A stretch of 64,000 bases of DNA from Clitopilus passeckerianus (lineage: Eukaryota > Basidiomycota > Agaricomycetes > Agaricales > Entolomataceae). Positions 12,837 to 24,001 of this stretch are shown one piece after another. How positions within the stretch are numbered: position 1 is the first letter of the stretch; each line of letters starts with the position of its first letter. Under the pieces are notes generated by a model. It made no database searches and was not told the origin of the DNA. It saw only the letters and a list, made by a program, of their open reading frames with translations. The position numbers were made by a program, and so were the translations under genes. The stretch is from NCBI GenBank assembly GCA_944990035.1, contig CALYLX010000159.1, positions 558,001 through 622,000 on the forward strand. Direction: 5' to 3'.

Positions 12837-13157
12837 AAAGAACCAGGGTTTTCCGGAGGTCTTTTGTTCGATGGTGTGTCGTGGCGCCAGTCAAGTCACA
12901 CAATCTAGGTTTATACAACGTTGAAAATGGCCATGCTTTTGTTTGTCGCTGTCGATAAAGCCAATAAAGGAGGTTTGGCGACCCTGAAATCGGCAATGCC
13001 CTTTCAATCAACATGATTTTGGAACAAAATAAGCATTAGTATGAGACTATTATATTGTAACTAGACTCATGGGGTATCTGAAGAGATGAACGGAGAAAGG
13101 CCTTTGTCCCCGCGATAACGACGACAGAACAACCCTAAATATCGTTTCCAACAAACG
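12837..13157. other. Intergenic between F-box B and pseudogene C
   Basis: About 320 nt, partly A/T-rich. It should hold the promoter of B. No motif was recognised. Confidence 0.4.
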
Positions 13158-14572
13158 TCAAAAATCCCACAAGGCTTTCAAGTCGGCCTCCAACTTCTGT
13201 CGGGCTTCCACTTCAAGACGCTTGTTTCTGACTTTTTCTATGAACTCGTCCAACTTGGGCTTCATGCTAGTCCATCCTGTTTCTGGTGAGTGTCCGTTAT
13301 TGAGCAGTCAAAGGACTTCGCTTACCGCGCTCCCTCAACTCTGAAGTCTGAGTAACAAATTTGAGACGTTTGAAACGGGTTTGATCTTCTACATTCTCCT
13401 TCATTAACTGAAGCTCCTTCTCCCAGCCTAGATAGCCAATGCCGGGATGAGTGTTGTTAACCTCAACTCCAAACAGAATCGTACATACCAGCTTCAACCA
13501 GCTTCTCGGTGATGCTAGGTCAATCTGGATTAGCGGTAGATATCAGAAGATAGAACAATCTACCTACGCCTTCAAGCGTTTGTTCTTCAGCTCCTCGATA
13601 TTGGACTTCTTAATCCTGCCTCGGTTCGCGTACCATTCTTCAAGCGGTGTGAGTAGCTACAACAGATTAGTTAGTAGCGCAGATTTCGGAGTGAAATTTA
13701 TGGAGCTTGCTTGGAATTGTTGCTGTGAGATCGTCTCCCTTCGTTGAAACCACGCCTTCTTTGATCGAGCATCTAGTAAAGCGTCATACTCCTCCAAGGC
13801 AGTGTATTCGGCTTTTGACACCCAAAGTGTCAGAATAATAGCACCGGGTCGAACCGGAGGTCGTACGACGGCGACAGGCAAGGCAGATTTCAAGGGTTCG
13901 CCGGATAGGCTGGGAACCTGTCGAAACCTTGCGGTCAATTAGAAAACGCAGCTTATTCAAGATAAATGGAAAAGAGCCCACTTTGACTTCTTGCAGGCAT
14001 CACAGACTTCCCTTCTCGTATAATAAATACGATGGAGGTCTTGCCACTTCTGACACGAGCCGCCACAGAACTGTAAGAAACGCTTGCCATGTTGAACTGT
14101 TCGGAGGAAGAACGATGAAAACCTACATCACAGACAGGTTCGAGAGCAAACTGAATATACTGGATCACATGGAGGTTCCGAGGACACGGAATCCAGTCTG
14201 ATTGAGCGATCACTTCCAAGCATGCAAAGCAGACTTTGACGTCAAGATCCTACGCATGCCTTTGCAAACTCTTGAGAGATGTAGAATATCCATAGGCCTG
14301 AGATATCCAAGGACCTGAGCCTTTGTCAATATTCTATTTCTCATCGAATTGAATGGTGAAAGACGAACCTCGTAAATCAGGTCGAGGGGAAGATTGGGCA
14401 GCGGTGATCGATAGGGGCTGGCCCAAGAGCTTCGAGATATACGACTGGCCGCCGTCCGACGTTTCTTGGGTGGCGAAGCAGAAGTTCGTGTCCTCCGGCC
14501 GCTCAGGTCATCGTCCGAATCGACATCCATGGGATACAGCGTCAGTGGCTTCTTCCTAGTCGAGAATTTCAT
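13158..14572 (-). pseudogene. F-box array member C, frameshifted and 3'-truncated
   Basis: It resembles D. The N-terminus has MDVDSDDDLSGRR and SPPKKRRTAASR. The F-box reads LPLDLIYE, an intron, then VLGYLRPMDILHLSRVCK. Within the F-box exon the frame ends HAWK-TGA at about 14211. The homologous VIAQSDWIPCPRNLHVIQY continues in another frame, so bases are missing relative to D. The following blocks are in frame: FCGGSCQKWQDLHRIYY with VCDACKKSK, FRQVPSLSGEP and GWEKELQLMKENVED. The gene stops at 13160-13158 after LEADLKALWDF, so the C-terminal zinc region of A, B, D and E is absent. One intron (donor near 13712) would need a GC donor. The ORF extends upstream to 14773, but MKFSTRKK fits the paralogues' start best. 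Confidence 0.68.
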
Positions 14573-14977
14573 ATAGCAGTTATGAACTAAGTGAGCCATT
14601 GTGGAGTATGTGTGTTGGGGGAAGAGGTAGTCCACAAAGAACTTAAATAGGTGCAAAACATTGTTCTTGACGTATTTTTGGTCACAACGAGTTTCAATAA
14701 GGGTTACAATAGACCTCAACACCATTTTCTGGAGGCCATGTTTCTCAAGCGAAGATACGAGCGGGTCCCACATCGACTCTTGTTCTTCGGTGCATAATCT
14801 GAAGGCTATCGTGGATCCACATCGCGACTATTGTCATGAGCAGCGAGCTGAAGTGAAGTGAGGACACAGCGAAGGAACGGCGGTTGGAGCATAGAGCAAA
14901 TTTCAACCATTCAGCGTCTTTCAAGATGACAATTCCTATGTTACAAGATACACTGTCCGTTTCTACTGCGACTATTA

Positions 14978-16225
14978 CTATGAGATGAATACTTTTCTAA
15001 GGTGACCCAATTCACATTGCAGGCCAGTCCGAGGACACGTAACCATTCCATTATGCCTCGCAGCCATCTCCGCCAATGCCTAGACTAGGTCAGGTACAGA
15101 GTCATCCTTGTTTGGATTGATTTGACTTACCTCGCGTGAGTAAACTTGGCCATTGGGGAAGGCCATGGACATATTATCTTCGTCCATGATCTTCCCACTT
15201 AGACGACAAACAATGGTCGAGTTTGCGTGATGACTGAAGGGAACTTCTTCCGCTAGTTTGCCTAGCCCAAGTCCGGGGGTGTCTGAGCCTGCCTCTCCAT
15301 CACATACAGGGCAATCTACGTTCTTGGTGGTTGAATCATAACATGCCGGTAGCTTGAGCGAGGCCAAACCAGCATAAAGTGCAAGGTGTAGTAGGGGTTC
15401 ACCTGGAAGTGTGTTCAGGGTGTACACTGCGTCACGGAAGAGGTGTATTAGGTCGTGCCAGCGGGCAGTATTGTAGAGATGCTATCCAGATGGTTAATGT
15501 CGTGAAAGCAATTTGTAAAAGGAGTCGCTTGCTTACTTTGTAAGGTGCGCAGGTGGTATTTGGAGGAAAGGCGAGGAGAGCAGATGCAGTACGGATTTGT
15601 GAGGGATGAGTCTCTTGCCACGGTATGAGGTGTTTTTTCGCATATGCTATTGCCTCTGCTGGTTTACGGGCTCTCGATAGCTCTATGTATTCCTGAAGTC
15701 GAAGCTCAAACTCGAGCGTGCTCTAGATGATGGTAATTAGGTCAATTGGGGAGGGATCGCCAGGGCAGCCCACCTTTAGTTTCCGCAAGGCAACTTTATT
15801 CTCGCTACACCAAGCAAGACCTTCAACGCAGCTATGTTTTGAAAGGGCCTCTTCGATGCGTCCAATTTCCATGAAAAGGTGCACATCGACCAAACCGTGT
15901 ATGGTGATAAGCATGAGGAACGTGTTACTATGCCGAGACTGAGTACCTCAATATCCTTCTCCTCCGCCAGTTGTCGAGCTGTTTTCTCCATCCCTGACCT
16001 AAGTGTCCAGTCTACTAGCCACCGGTCAAGCCTGGTATCAGACCACCGATTGTATTCCGCGTCGGTGTTCAGTTGCGCATTTTCAATGGTCGCATCAAAA
16101 CAGAGGATTTCGGGTGTTGCCGAACTTCTGCACAGAGCGAAATGTTGAACTGCGGCGCCAATTTCCATCCTGATCGTCTTTGACACCTCCCTCGGCATTC
16201 GTTTAAACCCAGTATATGGGAGAGT
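14978..16225 (-). pseudogene. FYV10: FYV10/GID9 (MAEA) GID/CTLH E3 ligase subunit, 5'-truncated copy
   Basis: In the family, Fyv10/MAEA pairs with Gid2/RMND5 as the RING heterodimer of the GID/CTLH ubiquitin ligase. Seen in order: LPYTGFKRMPREV (helical start), NRWSDTRLDRWLVDWTLRSG and ARQLAEEKDIE (LisH), VDVHLFMEIGRIEEAL (CTLH), AWCSENKVALRKLK, STLEFELRLQEYIELSRA, EPLLHLALYAGLASLKLP (CRA), and the degenerate RING CPVCDGE, SHHANSTIVCRLSGK, FPNGQVYSRE, then after a last intron ALAEMAARHNGMVTCPRTG. The stop is TAG 14980-14978. Faults: no exon for the usual start and LLEQPF-like segment, since the frame closes at a possible acceptor at 16226 and gene D lies directly upstream. The 50-nt intron at 15946-15897 ends in AC instead of AG. 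Otherwise the frame is kept, so decay is recent or splicing is unusual. Confidence 0.8.
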
Positions 16226-16274
16226 CTATTATGACGAATATAGAAAGCAAAACACTGATATGATACATCGTCTG

Positions 16275-18784
16275 TTAGCTGTTGTAAGGTACGTAATATT
16301 CTGCAGCGAAAGTAGCATCCGTCCTCAAGTCTGGCGCTTTGGATTGAAGTGAATATTGGAGGCTGTTCACGGCCTTGAGGACAAGAGCACGAGCATCACC
16401 CTGTTGGTCGGGATTGAAGTCGTCGTAGAAACGTATGAGGCACGGAGTATCGACTTGGCGATAGAAATCAACGCCCTCTCCCCAGATCTCTTTCGTGATA
16501 TTGTGGCTAATCTTCAACTTAGAGTATGTCTACTATCACGAACAACAGTCACTTACCGGCCAGATTGATGCCTTCCAAAAACTTTCTCCTGTTCATAATA
16601 CGTGTTGGTGGTCACGGAGGGGCATGCCTCCTTGCATATAGCACAAACGATGAACCGGTCCGAGTTTGAAGTGGATATTTTCAAGTCAATATGAAGATCT
16701 TTCAGCACTTCTTCTTCAGGCGTGAGCGTAGACTTTCGAATGATATGCCCTTGCTCAACGCAGGAGCCTTCTGTCCTGAACATCTGAGGCGCTTTGAGCA
16801 TTGGTAGACACAAACGTACATGCGACGCACCGCTTCATGCCAAGTTATAAACACTCGCCGGTTGAGGGTTGTTGAGCAGTCCAAACATTCAAAGAGTTCT
16901 AGCGAGATCATGTTCGAAGTGGGTGTCTCATTGAGCTTCTCGATAGCCGCCTCGGCTTTCATGTACAATTCTTGTTCAAACTTGAATTGTGATCCTTTCC
17001 AAGGAGCCAAAGGCAGGTCCCAGCCAAACTTGCTGTCGACCTTGGATATGCATTTTGAGTGCGTCAAGACGTGAGGGAAAAGAAACCGCTGCCTGCACCC
17101 CAAACACAAGAAGGCAGTGGCTGGACTCCGAAGGTGCTCCGTCGTAGCTTCTGGCATCACTTCCTTCAATAGTTCGAGTAATCCCTGTTCGGCAGACACC
17201 CGCCAATTGGTCTTCATGGCATCGAAGGACTCTTCCAGCAGCTGATCGAAACCCTCTCGAGAGACCTTCATCGAGAAGGGGGCAAATATTACAGCTGATA
17301 CTTGGGGCTGGTCCGCGATGTCTGCACAACTTGGACTGTACGGGTCGTAGGAATGTTTTGAGATGTAGTCTTTGAAGGCCTTTTCAAATGCTGGTAGCCG
17401 CTTACGGCGGATCTGTTGGAGGCGCTCTCTCTTGACCCCCTCCATGACCGTCAGAACTTCAGGTTTCAACTTCTCCCAGGCTAATACAACTTGAGCGGTG
17501 AATTGAGCTCGAACGTGGTTACCACAGACCTCCTGGTGTCAATTTAGTTGGTATATTGACGTTCTTGTGATTAACCAATACACTTGGATCTGGAGACTTT
17601 TCTAGGAACTCGAGATCTTCGGCCCAGCCTGATGTGAGTGGAGGAAGGTGAGAAAACAATAAAATGGTACAGCAAAGGTCCCCACCTGCAGCTTTCAGCC
17701 TTTCAACCACACTGTAAAACGCCTATACGTGAGGGAGTATTGAAACAGGGGAAAGTAGAATACTCACTCGTGATAACGAGGGTGTCGAATTAACTTCTTC
17801 CTTTCCTGTTCTTTGTCATTCTCTGCTTCCAACCATGAGTTGAGTTTAAATTTGATCTGTTTGATGTAAGGTTAGCAACGGCAGCAGCATGGCATGAGGC
17901 GCTATGTACTTTCAACTTCTTGACCAGCTCTTTTCTCTTTTCTTCCCGCCACAATCTCCGTGCTCCAAGGTCTTGAATATCGAGCCCCTGTTCAGAATGG
18001 AGCATGCCAGGGGGAACATAATATTCCTCTATCCACCTGCGGCCAGACTTTCGCAGAATGGAGGTCGAAGGGAAGCTGTCCCCTAGGTGGGCGCTGATGG
18101 AGTCAAACCTACGCAGAGATTGAGTTTTCACCCAGGCCAGGTGAGTACTAGATAACGAACTTGCTGCGGATACAAGTCTTGCACGCTTTCCGCCGGTTAC
18201 CGTAGATGAGTCGGATGTCTTCTTGTTTCCGTGAAAGCTTTTCGCAATACTGTAGACTATTTATCCATCCCTCCAGTCTATAAATGGGCCAGAAGAAACA
18301 ACTTACGTTGCAGAACGGGCCAAGTGCAAACTGGACATACTGCACCTCATTGAGATCCTCTGGGCATGGCGGCATACCAGCATCGCTAATCACGCTCGTC
18401 CATACAAACTTCGAAGATTTGGAGACCAAGGCTTCATTGAAAGCTTTGCTCGTTTGTGACAAGTACAACAATGTTCGTGGGTGAAGGTAAGACGCAATCT
18501 ATAGCGGTAGAGACCCAAGTTGTGAGTGCATGAGACGACCGACGGGAGGAACAAATGTTTACCTCATAAAGTACATCGAGAGGAACATCAGGTAGCTGAG
18601 TTCCCAGACTTGCCGTCTTTGCTTTACTTCGGTTGTTCTTTGCAGTGGACCTGGTAGAGGAAGCTTCGGTTCTCCTTTTCTTACGCACTGGCTCAAGAGA
18701 AGGATGTTGCGTTGGCTGAGCTTCTCCCTGATGGGAGCTGCTAGCATCATTGCCCGGCATGTTCTCCGCAGGAGCAGGTTGCAT
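16275..18784 (-). CDS. F-box/zinc-binding protein D (array member, intact)
   Basis: Probable SCF substrate receptor. It begins MQPAPAENMPGND, then a basic VRKKRRTEASSTRS tract. The F-box is PDVPLDVLYE, an intron, then IASYLHPRTLLYLSQTSKAF. Next come the YCEKLSRKQED block and RRKACKTCIRSK, a CxxC-type knuckle. A charged helical region follows (GARRLWREEKRKELVKK). Further on are AGWAEDLEFLEKS, NVNIPTKLTPGG and a long exon with FLCLGCRQRFLFPHVLTHSKC, a C2HC-like finger. It ends with RFIVCAICKEACPS and, after an acceptor TTAG, HNITKEIWGEGVDFYRQ. All junctions followed keep frame, including the 36-nt intron near 16785-16820. It is closest to C and E and more distant from A and B. Its substrate is unknown. 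Confidence 0.8.
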
Positions 18785-19277
18785 GAAGCTGACCGAAAGT
18801 CTCGGTAGCCACGACTCCGAGTTAAGTTTTATTGTCGTGTTGGTGTGAGAGAGTTGTGATTGTCACAAAACGTGATATGACTCTTCACGCGACATACCCT
18901 GCCGTGCTGTCACGTTCTTAGATCGTTCGAAACTTGGAGTCCGATTCCATACTGCCTCCTGCCACGCTCTAATTTCTGCCCTTGAACCCGCCACACAGAG
19001 GTTGGGGTAGCTTGAAGACCCTCATCGGACAGGAGATTTCTTTCTTGTCTGCCTTCAGTGCCAGATGAAGGGACCAGGACTTCCGTGACTCCTAGGTACA
19101 TCAAAGTATTTCTTGAAATTTAAGCTCATATTGGTGTAAGGAAGCTGGAGTGCTAGTGCTAACCACTACACCAAAAAAGGATCATGATTGAGAAGCTAAG
19201 CCAATTCGCACTATATCTGTAGAATAGGTAGACTCTAGTAATCCCATGATTACAGTTGGCTCGATCAACATTAATGC
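18785..19277. other. Intergenic between F-box D and pseudogene E
   Basis: About 490 nt. It holds the upstream region of D and a tRNA-like A-box fragment at 19156-19173. A 64-codon open frame on the minus strand has no recognisable homology. Confidence 0.4.
19156..19173 (-). other. tRNA D-arm / A-box-like fragment
   Basis: The minus strand reads TGGTGTAGTGGTTAGCAC. This matches the pol III A box and a tRNA D arm with a 4-bp stem (GTGT with GCAC). No T-arm/B box or closing acceptor stem follows, so this is not an intact tRNA gene. It may be a relic of a tRNA or a tRNA-derived SINE, or chance. Confidence 0.35.
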
Positions 19278-21731
19278 TTAGCTCCTCCAAGACCCTTGTA
19301 CTTCGGTAAAAGCAGTGTCCATTCTAATATCGGGCACAGTTGGCCGGGAACTATCTCGGATGGACTCTAGAGCCTTGTTCAAACCCCCGACAACGATGTC
19401 ACGGACATCCGCTTCTTCATTCAGGATGAAGTCCTCGTGGAAACGAACGTAGTCCACAGCATCCGCTCGACGATAGAAGTTGACGCCCTCTCTCCATGTC
19501 TCTTTCGTTGTATTATGGCTAACCCCTGACATCAACGGAGATTCCTGTTAGGGAGCAAGAGTCACATACCTGTGAACTTGATGATCTGCAAAAGTGCCAT
19601 GGGTGGTGTTATACCTGCCTCTTATAGTCCCGTATGACCCGTGACGGATAGCGCAAGCAATGCAGCGATCAGAAGAGGAAGTCGATATTTTGAGGTCGAC
19701 GTAGAGGTTTTTCAAGATCCTCTCCTCAGGTGTGAGTGTCGCTTTTCGAATTCTGTGCCTGCGTCCGACGCAGGGACATCCTTTCATGGACATCTTAATT
19801 TTTCTCAAAACCATTGTGCAGTTCAAGCATTCGAAGAGTTCAAGAGAGAGCATGTTTGCAGACGGCGCCTCGTCGAGCCCCTCAAGAACCGCCTGTGCTT
19901 CCATATACACCTCATACTCGAACTTGAATTTCAAATGATCCCAGGGAGCCACATTCAAATCGCGTCCGAACTTGCTGTCCTCTCGAGATCCACGTCTTGC
20001 GAGAGTCAAGACATGGGGGGAAAGGAGCTCCTGCTTGCAGTCACGGCACGAGAAGGAGGTGGCAGGACTCCTGAGATTTTCCGTAGAAGCGTCTGGTATC
20101 TTTCGCTCCACAAGTTCGACCAGTTTCTCTTCGGCCGAGACGCGCCAGTTAGTTCTCAGATCATCGAAGGATTTACTTAGTAGCTGATCAAAATCCTTTT
20201 GCGAGACTGACACCGAAAGGGGAGCAAAGATCAGAGCTGACACTTAGGGCTGGTCCGCAATGTTTGCAGAGCTGGGGCCGTATGGGTCATATGGGCGTTT
20301 CCTGACGTAGTTATTGTACGCCTTCAAGAACAGCGGCACTCGATCGCTGCGCATCTCTTCAAAGTGGCTTCTTCTGACCTTTTCATGAAGTCCAGTACAT
20401 CCGGCTTCAACGTTGCCCAGCCTAATCTAGCGTCAGCCGTCGATTGAATTCAATTAAAGATATAACAGACCCGCTGGTGTCAATCTTGATGGTATATTGA
20501 CATTCTTAACTGTGTGTAGCCCATGGTCTTTGTAGCGCGACTTCTCTGAATGCATCCATTCAAGATCGTCGGCCCAACCTGGTACGTGTACAATATGGTG
20601 AGGCCTATTTCATGAGACAATCAATGATACTCACCTAAGGCTTTCAACTTGTCAACCACCCTGGAAGAAGCGGAGACGTCAGTGTGCATTCGTTGAAGTA
20701 AAGACTACACTCACTCGTGATAGCGAGGATGTCGCACCAGCTTCTTCCTGTCCTCCTCTCTCTCCTCCTCTTTCTCTAGCCAACGGTCTAGCTCATATTT
20801 GATCTAATGGAAGCGGTGTCACGGATAGCATTGTCGATATAGTCTGAATAGGTGCCGTACCCTGTTCATTTTATCCATTTCTCGCCCCATCTCCTTCAGC
20901 AACGCGGACTCGGCCTTTTCGTCATCACTCACCTCCGCCAGTCGAGCGTTCAATGCGGCCCTTTCCTCCTCTGGTACATAAAAATCACCTTCCCTTTGTC
21001 TCCATCCATTACCCCCACGGCGGCGTTTCTCCGGTATGAATATTCCTGGTAGGTAAGAAAGCTTGGAAGAGGCGTATCCAAACCTAACGATGCAATGAGA
21101 CCTGTGTAACCACTGATGATTATCGGACCACGAACGTTTGCATGCAGGTCTTGCATGCTTTCCGACGGTTACCGTACATACGGTGACGGTCTCCCCATCT
21201 GCTAGGTCTCTTGCTACAGTACTGGGGATGGGGATTGATCAGCCTTCCCAATAATATTCGATACGAGAGGTTAGCATCAACGACGTACATCACGGCTGTT
21301 ATCACAGGCAAACCGAATATATCGCATCTCATTGAGATCCTTAGGATATGGCGGTAACTTGGCATGGCGAACAGCTCTCTTCCATAGAAAACTCGATGAT
21401 TTGGAGGTTAAGGCGAGGTAGAGAGGTTTACTCGTTCGCGACACACTAACGAGATCTCGCGGTTCGAGGTGTGTTACGATCTACAGAAAACCGAGTGGTC
21501 AACCAATGAGACGACCATTGGGAGTCAAAGGAGGCGTACCTCGTAGAGTATATCAACGGGAAAATCATTAGTCCCAAATTCTTCAGCCTTTTCTTTGGTC
21601 CGGTTCTTCTTGGCAGTTGAAGAGGCTTCGCCGATTCGCCTTTTCTTATTCGGTGAAGGGGATGACGTTGTAGTGGGTGGCATAACGAAGTGAAAGTAAT
21701 TGGAGAAGCCACGAGCTACTGAAGTTGCCAT
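19278..21731 (-). pseudogene. F-box array member E, frameshift plus nonsense
   Basis: Close to D. It starts MATSVARGFSNYF with a KKRRIGEASS tract. The F-box is PVDILYE, an intron, then IVTHLEPRDLVSVSRTSK. The CxxC knuckle RRKACKTC and LSYLPGIFIPEKRRR follow in frame. In the exon that starts WATLKPDVLDFMK the frame is lost by one base at about 20380-20386. The homologous VRRSHFEEMRSDRVPLF is in the next frame. Then ANIADQP is followed by TAA at 20246-20244 where D has CAA (Gln). Downstream 19548-20243 stays open and D-like (FAPLSVSVSQKDFDQLL, FSCRDCKQELLSPHVLT, RCIACAIRHG). Another stretch between LNCT and RIRKATLTP is shorter than in D. The tail HNTTKETWREGVNFYRR is still present. Two independent lesions make it a recent pseudogene. 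Confidence 0.82.
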
Positions 21732-22654
21732 TTAAATAGCCCAAGGTGGTATTGTCTTTGTCATGTGTTGTTTTCCAGCCAGACTTATGTCCTGGACCCA
21801 CATTACGACCAGTCATTGTCTCGAGATCAAGAGCCTCTTTGAAAGCTGGCAACCGTAACTTTGGAGGATTCCCGCGCGAGATAAGTAACGCACGCTCTCC
21901 TAGAGTTTAGACAAGATGCAATCGGGTCGGAACCGAAGAAGTGAGATTGAAACCGAGGAGGGGAGAAACGAGAATTCACAGTTGCTTGTATTTTCAGAGA
22001 CGGTAAAGAACGAAGCACATTGACAATCTGAAGCTGTGAGCAATCCCTCTGGCGCCAAATAATGCCAGCAAGCCGTAATGAGAGCTTCCAGGTCAAGCCG
22101 ACGATTCGTTTGCGCAGCAATGACAGAACCTTTCCTCCTGAGTGCTAGCTCGGTATGCCATCACATCATGCATCATTCCAAGTTTTTAGAGCGGACATAA
22201 GAACGAAGGCCATCCTTGGAAATTGTGTGGCAAATCCTGCACACCACGCCTCACGACCTTGTAATTGTAAATTGTACCTCTTGAAAAGCGCATGCAAAGG
22301 GTGTGGTCGACCTATCTCGACGCCCGCGTGCATTACCGAACGAGCTCGTCTTCATTTGCTCGTAACAGTGATAATAAGCAGGTGTGTGAGAATTTTCTAA
22401 CCTTGGCCTATGACACACTCTGATCCGACCACACTGCATTCTTATTTGAATCTGCCGACTATTGCGACCACTTTCCTTCGTTACAGATGGAACCCACGTC
22501 GTAAGGAATCTTTCACTTATCTTTACCCATACATCCTTTCTTTTCTCTCTTCAATCTATCGGGAACTCAACAAATATTCGGTCATTTTTAAAGATTCTCT
22601 AGGCGGTCTTCAGCAGCATACTCTACACATTCCCAGGTGCCTCTAGCATATCCA
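21732..22654. promoter_or_regulatory. Divergent intergenic region upstream of pseudogene E and tetraspanin
   Basis: About 920 nt separate two divergent genes. A pyrimidine-rich stretch at about 22490-22560, just ahead of the tetraspanin start, fits a fungal promoter/5' UTR. Open frames here look random. Confidence 0.4.
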
Positions 22655-24001
22655 ATGCACCAAGACAACAGCGCTGGGTCCTTGGACCCTCCTAACATTC
22701 CGTTCGCGACATCGAGAAGTGGTAGCAGCTCACCGTTACGCCCGCCATCACCAACGAGGAAGGAAGCATCCGAGAGCAGCGGTGTCTCTCTCTCCGTGAA
22801 TTACCTGCCCTCGAAGTTCTCGTCAACACTACTCCAACCTGGACAGAGAAAGAGGAAAGGAAAGGGCACCGGCCCTGCTCTACCAAAACTCGGCGGTGGT
22901 CTCGATGCCTTCAAGAGTGGAGAAGTACGGATGGGCGGGGAGGATGACGACAACTTCTCCAACGAGAATTCGGGCGTCATGTTCGGGCAGACACCTCGTC
23001 ACAAGCAGTTGCGCTGGAATAAGTTCAAATGGACGCTTTTCATTGCCAACGTTTTGGTATGTTCATCCGTCGTCACTGCTGCGCGTTTTGCCTCATGCTG
23101 ATTTGTCATCATTCACCAATCTTCAGCTCACTATCTACACCGTCACTGGCCTAATCCTATGCCTCGTAACGTGGTTCGACATCTGGACGGACGCAGACGT
23201 CGTCAGAGCAGGCAACCACACTGAACTGGTCATCTCAACCTTGGCAGCCTCATTTGGGATCATAACATCAATCATTGGCTGGGCGGGGCTTCTGCTCAAC
23301 AATCGCGCATTCCTCGCCGTCTACACTTTCCTCCTATGGATCGACTTCATCTTTCTACTTGTCCCGGGATACCTCACCTACAAACGCCGCTCGTTTAACC
23401 TTGAAGGCAAGATCAATGCCCAGTGGTCTCAGGACCTTGGCACGGTCGGTCGGCTTCGGATTCAAAATCAGCTTCAGTGCTGCGGATACTTCAGCCCGTT
23501 CGTCGAAGCCACGGTCAGCCAAACCTGTTACGCAAGAAGCGTGCTGCCCGGGTGCAAGCTGCCCTACATCGAGAACCAGATGGTGGTCCTTGAGCGGTGG
23601 TACACAATTGTATTCTCGCTTGTTCCGCTACACCTTTTCGTCATCATCAGTGGATTGCTATGTTCGAACCATGTCACATACAGGTTCGGTAAGGGCATGA
23701 TGCCCAAGGCATATCGCCTCAGCATGAACAGTATGGCCATCATCATGGACAACTACGCCAAGTAAGTGAGATTTTCACTGACAACCGACGACTTTCTGAC
23801 ACTCGGGGTTTACTTTCATTTTAATTCTATAGTCAACTTGCAGAGCAGTATGGCACAGACGTAGCCTCCGAGATCATCGCTCGATCTAAATCTAATTTAC
23901 ATCTGGATGCAATGCCTACGATGCCGTACTCAGCACAGCAGCAATCAATGAACTACAATAAATACGATTCAATTGGCAGCCGTGCCCCAGAAGCACTCTA
24001 G
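22655..24001 (+). CDS. Fungal tetraspanin
   Basis: This is a four-pass membrane scaffold protein. Three exons (22655-23056, 23127-23761, 23833-24001) give 401 aa. The first in-frame ATG is 22655 (MHQDNSAGSLDPP). The upstream in-frame codon at 22637 is GTG and was not used. A roughly 130-residue Ser/Pro-rich cytoplasmic N-terminus precedes four hydrophobic segments: FIANVLLTIYTVTGLILCLV, TLAASFGIITSIIGWAGLLL, AVYTFLLWIDFIFLLVPGYL and WYTIVFSLVPLHLFVIISGL. Between the third and fourth lies the large loop with LQCCGYFSP, the CCG signature, plus Cys at SQTCYARS and PGCKLPY for disulfides. This architecture fits basidiomycete Tsp2/Tsp3-like tetraspanins; the subtype is not settled. Filamentous-fungal tetraspanins are linked to hyphal morphogenesis. 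Confidence 0.88.

Noticed and set aside
15897..15946. U12-type AT-AC intron as an explanation for the GT...AC intron in the FYV10 copy
   Set aside because: The donor is GTACTC and does not match the U12 consensus (ATATCC); a substitution in the acceptor G explains it more simply.
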